From: JBQLZQ01 sp052168355
Lineage (GTDB): Bacteria > Pseudomonadota > Alphaproteobacteria > DSM-16000 > Inquilinaceae
DNA: 15,081 nucleotides
Assembly: GCA_052168355.1 (NCBI GenBank)
Contig: JBQLZQ010000083.1
Location: 1-15,081, forward strand
Direction: 5' to 3'
In this document: one piece after another, positions 12,451-15,081 of the stretch
How positions within the stretch are numbered: position 1 is the first letter of the stretch
How the letters are laid out: each line of letters begins with the position of its first letter
The notes under the pieces: generated by a model
The model's database searches: none
The model's input: the letters and a program-made list of their open reading frames with translations, nothing else
Told to the model about the DNA's origin: nothing
Translations under genes and position numbers: made by a program

Positions 12451-13223
12451 TGACGACGCGGCCAAAACTCGCGGTCTGGAAGTTCGCGTCCTGCGACGGG
12501 TGCCAGCTCAGCCTGCTCGATTGCGAGGATGAGTTGCTGGCCGTCGCCGAGCGGGTCGAGATTGCCTATTTCATGGAGGCGACGCGCGCCGCGTCGGAGG
12601 GGCCTTATGACCTGTCCCTGGTGGAGGGGTCGATCACCACGCCCCACGACGCAGAGCGGATCCAGGAGGTTCGGCGTCAGTCCCGATGGCTGATCACCAT
12701 CGGCGCCTGCGCCACCGCCGGCGGCATACAGGCGCTGCGCAATTTCAAGGACGTCGCCGATTTCGCCCGGGCGGTCTATGCGCGTCCCGACTACATCGAC
12801 ACGCTGGCCCAATCGACCCCGATCGGCCAGCATGTTCTGGTCGACTATGAGTTGCGCGGCTGCCCGATCGACAAGCGCCAGCTGCTGGAGGTGATCTCGG
12901 CGTTTCTGCTGCGGCGGCGCCCCGTGATCCGAACCGACAGCGTCTGCACCGAATGCAAGCGCCGCGGCACGGTCTGCGTCATGGTCGCCGACGGCGTGCC
13001 TTGCCTGGGCCCGGTCACCCAGGCCGGATGCGGCGCCATCTGCCCGTCCTACGGGCGCGGCTGCTATGGCTGCTTCGGCCCGATGGAAAGTCCCAATACA
13101 CAGGCGCTGAGCGCCTGGTGGCAAGGACTTGGCGCCGACCGCGAGGATCTGGTCCGCGCCTACCACTCCTTCAACGCCTGGGCCAGCCCGTTCAGGGAGG
13201 AAGGCGACCGCCATGACCGCTGA
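12450..13223 (+). CDS. hydD: Soluble [NiFe]-hydrogenase small (delta) subunit
   Basis: A 257-residue [NiFe]-hydrogenase small subunit. The proximal cluster ligands are Cys15 and Cys18 (ASCDGCQLSLLD), Cys87 (IGACATAGG) and Cys138 (RGCPI). The C-terminal part has eight cysteines (166, 169, 176, 185, 194, 198, 205, 208), enough for two more [4Fe-4S] clusters, giving a continuous wire to the beta subunit. The N-terminus lacks a twin-arginine signal peptide and there is no membrane segment, so the enzyme is cytoplasmic. This fits group 3 rather than membrane-bound group 1 uptake enzymes. ATG overlaps the preceding stop by 1 nt; the stop lies 11 nt inside the large-subunit gene, so translation of the two is closely coupled. 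Confidence 0.9.
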   Translation: MTTRPKLAVWKFASCDGCQLSLLDCEDELLAVAERVEIAYFMEATRAASEGPYDLSLVEGSITTPHDAERIQEVRRQSRWLITIGACATAGGIQALRNFKDVADFARAVYARPDYIDTLAQSTPIGQHVLVDYELRGCPIDKRQLLEVISAFLLRRRPVIRTDSVCTECKRRGTVCVMVADGVPCLGPVTQAGCGAICPSYGRGCYGCFGPMESPNTQALSAWWQGLGADREDLVRAYHSFNAWASPFREEGDRHDR

Positions 13224-14520
13224 CCCCCGGCCCCGCACACGCACCATCAAGGTTGATTATCTGGCCCGGGTCGAAGGCGAAGGCTCCCTTCATCTGCGCC
13301 TGCGCGACGGGGCGGTCGAGGAGGTGCGCCTGGGCATCTTCGAGCCGCCGCGTTTTTTCGAGGCGTTGCTGCGTGGCCGCGGTTTTGCCGAGGCACCCGA
13401 CATCACGGCGCGGATCTGCGGCATCTGCCCGGTGGCCTACATGATGAGCGCCATCCACGCCATGGAAGATGCCGCCGGCGTCCGCGTCGAGGGGCCCATC
13501 CGCGACCTGCGCCGCCTGCTCTATTGCGGCGAGTGGATCGAAAGCCACGTGCTGCACATCTACATGCTGCACGCGCCCGACTTCCTGGGCTACGAGGATG
13601 GGATCGCCATGGCCCGGGAACACGGCGATCATGTCCGCCGCGGGCTTCAGCTTAAAAAGGCCGGCAACGACATCGTGCGCTTTCTGGGCGGGCGTGAGAT
13701 CCACCCCGTCAATGTCCGCGTCGGAGGGTTCTACCGCCTGCCCACGCGACGCGCCTTCGCGCCGCTGGTCGAAACCTTGAAACACGCCCGAGAGGCGGCG
13801 TTGGACACCGTGCGCTGGGTCGCCACCTTCCCCTTCCCCGATTATGAGCGCGACTATGAGTTCGTGTCCCTGCGCCATCCGGAGGACTACCCGTTCAACG
13901 AGGGCCGGATCGTGTCGAGCCGGGGTATCGACATCCCGGTCACGGCGTACGACGGCACCTTCGAGGAGTTCCAGGTCCCGCACTCGACGGCGTTGCATTC
14001 GGTGGTGCGGGGTCGCGGGGTCTACCTGGTCGGCCCGATGGCGCGGTACGCGCTCAACCGGGATCGTCTGTCGCCCCTGGCCCGCGACGCGGCGGCGGAG
14101 GCCGGTCTCGGTTCGGTTTGCCGCAACCCCTATCGCAGCATCCTCGTCCGCGCGGTGGAGGTTCTGTATGCCTGCGACGAGGCGCTGCGGATCATCGCCG
14201 GCTATGAGCCGCCGGAAGCGCCATTCGTCGCCGTAGAACCGCGGTCTGCGGAAGGCCATGGCGCGACCGAGGCGCCGCGCGGCCTGCTCTATCATCATTA
14301 CAGGATCGACGGGACAGGCGCCATCGCGGAGGCGCGCATCGTGCCGCCGACATCGCAGAACCAGGGCTCGATCGAGGACGATCTGAAGCGGGTCGCGACG
14401 GACTGCCAGTCCATGACCGATACCCAGCTTCAATGGCGTTGCGAGCAGACCATCCGCAACTACGATCCCTGTATTTCCTGCGCGACGCATTTCCTCAAGT
14501 TGACGGTGGACCGGGTATGA
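13213..14520 (+). CDS. hydA: [NiFe]-hydrogenase large (alpha, catalytic) subunit, group 3b-like
   Basis: A 435-residue catalytic subunit. The N-terminal signature has RVEGEGSL and ARICGICPVAYM with Ni ligands Cys69 and Cys72. The C-terminal signature DPCISCATH supplies Cys420, Cys423 and His426. All four Ni-binding cysteines are present, so this is a real hydrogenase and not a respiratory Complex I-type paralogue. Nine residues (FLKLTVDRV) follow His426 and should be cut off during maturation by the protease encoded next. Start chosen at 13213: GGGAGGAAGG lies 8 nt upstream, and the frame is in family register. Gene order and the cytoplasmic partner set indicate a bidirectional NAD(P)-linked group 3b enzyme, which can produce or consume H2. 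Confidence 0.92.
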   Translation: MTADPRPRTRTIKVDYLARVEGEGSLHLRLRDGAVEEVRLGIFEPPRFFEALLRGRGFAEAPDITARICGICPVAYMMSAIHAMEDAAGVRVEGPIRDLRRLLYCGEWIESHVLHIYMLHAPDFLGYEDGIAMAREHGDHVRRGLQLKKAGNDIVRFLGGREIHPVNVRVGGFYRLPTRRAFAPLVETLKHAREAALDTVRWVATFPFPDYERDYEFVSLRHPEDYPFNEGRIVSSRGIDIPVTAYDGTFEEFQVPHSTALHSVVRGRGVYLVGPMARYALNRDRLSPLARDAAAEAGLGSVCRNPYRSILVRAVEVLYACDEALRIIAGYEPPEAPFVAVEPRSAEGHGATEAPRGLLYHHYRIDGTGAIAEARIVPPTSQNQGSIEDDLKRVATDCQSMTDTQLQWRCEQTIRNYDPCISCATHFLKLTVDRV

Positions 14521-14990
14521 TGCCGCCCCTGGTCATCGGCGTGGGCAACCCGGACCGCGGCGACGATGCCGTCGGATTGCATGTCGCCCGCGCGCTGGCG
14601 GCCGACAGCCGCGACGACGTCGAGATCGTGACGTGCGGCGGCGAAGCCACCGCCCTGGCGGCGCTGTGGTCGGGGCGCCGCGCGGTTCTGGTCGCCGACG
14701 CCGTGGTCGCCGATGCCGACCCGGGCACCGTGTTGCGGCTCGACGCCCATGACGGGGTCCTGCCGCAGGCGCTGTTTCGCGGGTCGACGCACGCCCTTGG
14801 CCTGGCCGAGGCGGTCGAGTTGACTCGCGCCCTTGGCGACCTGCCCGACCGGTTGCTTCTCTTCGGCATTGTCGGTCGCTCGTTCGACCATGGCGCGCCA
14901 CTCTCGCCCGCCGTGGCCGACGGCGCCGCCCGTGCGGTCGCAATGCTTCGCGCCGACCTTGCCCTGTTGCGGGAGAAAAACCATGCATGA
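14517..14990 (+). CDS. Hydrogenase maturation protease (HycI/HybD family)
   Basis: A 157-residue endopeptidase that removes the C-terminal tail of the large subunit after Ni insertion. It starts MMPPLVIGVGNPDRGDDAVG, with the family GNxxxxDDxxG motif. By alignment to HybD, the residues that sense bound Ni would be Asp17, Asp61 and His92 (in RGDDAVG, VADAVV and STHALGL). No signal peptide. ATG overlaps the large-subunit stop by ATGA; a second ATG immediately follows and could equally be used. Its place directly after its substrate gene implies dedication to this hydrogenase. Confidence 0.87.
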   Translation: MMPPLVIGVGNPDRGDDAVGLHVARALAADSRDDVEIVTCGGEATALAALWSGRRAVLVADAVVADADPGTVLRLDAHDGVLPQALFRGSTHALGLAEAVELTRALGDLPDRLLLFGIVGRSFDHGAPLSPAVADGAARAVAMLRADLALLREKNHA

Positions 14991-15081
14991 AGCGTCGCTG
15001 ATGCGGACGCTGATGCGCCGGATCGATCAGGTCGCGGCCGAGGAAAAGGCCCGGAAGGTCGTCGGCGTCCATGTCTGGCTG
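14983..15081 (+). CDS. hypA: Hydrogenase nickel incorporation protein HypA (N-terminal part, runs off the right edge)
   Basis: Only 33 codons are visible: MHEASLMRTLMRRIDQVAAE and onward to VVGVHVWL. The MHE start, with His2 and Glu3 that bind Ni, and the following helix are the standard opening of HypA/HybF, which delivers nickel with HypB. The ATG lies inside the protease gene (8-nt overlap), continuing the operon pattern. The zinc-binding CxxC part is outside the window. Confidence 0.83.
   Translation, partial: MHEASLMRTLMRRIDQVAAEEKARKVVGVHVWL

Noticed and set aside
13192..14490. A 432-codon minus-strand open frame antisense to the hydrogenase large subunit, and a similar 414-codon frame antisense to E2 (8465-9709)
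   Set aside because: Both mirror the codon bias of well-supported genes, lack recognisable domains, and have no convincing ribosome site or promoter.
1..15081. CRISPR arrays, tRNAs, insertion sequences, phage or toxin-antitoxin genes
   Set aside because: I looked for repeated units, transposase-like motifs, tRNA-like CCA ends and small paired ORFs and found none that hold up.

Overview
The window is GC-rich and almost fully coding. Codon use and gene families point to an alphaproteobacterium, probably Rhodospirillales-like (inference; no rRNA or other phylogenetic marker is present). I see no tRNA, rRNA, insertion sequence, CRISPR array or plasmid origin. There are 18 genes or gene parts and one gene remnant.

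Left part (1-4559), accessory or stress-type genes. On the minus strand at the left edge is the start of hypF (hydrogenase maturation). It is preceded by a 52-codon remnant of a beta-CASP/metallo-beta-lactamase gene. A divergent PRPP-synthetase-like gene follows on the plus strand and meets a minus-strand COG2187 phosphotransferase-like kinase tail to tail with a 4-nt overlap. Next come a COG1926 phosphoribosyltransferase (+), a ribosome hibernation factor (HPF/RaiA) with a C-terminal cold-shock domain (-) and a DUF2267 protein (-). Such families recur together in hypoxia or dormancy regulons.

Middle (4560-4783), the control region. A short divergent region carries a perfect FNR/FixK/DNR-type dyad (TTGAC-N4-GTCAA, 4672-4685). 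Exactly 36 bp downstream is a second, imperfect copy (4708-4721). The first dyad is placed so that it could serve both DUF2267-hpf (leftward) and the large operon (rightward).

Right part (4784 to the right edge), one long tightly packed plus-strand operon. Its order is acetyl-CoA synthetase, PDH-type E1 alpha, E1 beta, E2, an acyl carrier protein, then a group 3b-like soluble NAD(P)-linked [NiFe]-hydrogenase in the order beta, cNMP-domain protein, gamma, delta (small), alpha (large), then the hydrogenase maturation protease and the start of hypA. Every junction inside it overlaps by 1-11 nt.

Reading of the whole: the operon places oxidation of pyruvate (or a related 2-oxo acid) to acyl-CoA, acyl-CoA/acetate interconversion, and a hydrogenase that exchanges electrons between NAD(P)H and H2 under one probable oxygen- or nitric-oxide-responsive switch. 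One simple model is a fermentation module: pyruvate to acetyl-CoA plus NADH, NADH disposal as H2, and acetyl-CoA to acetate with energy recovery. The acyl carrier protein and the cNMP-domain protein are the parts this model does not explain. Missing from the window are E3 (lipoamide dehydrogenase) and hypB/C/D/E.
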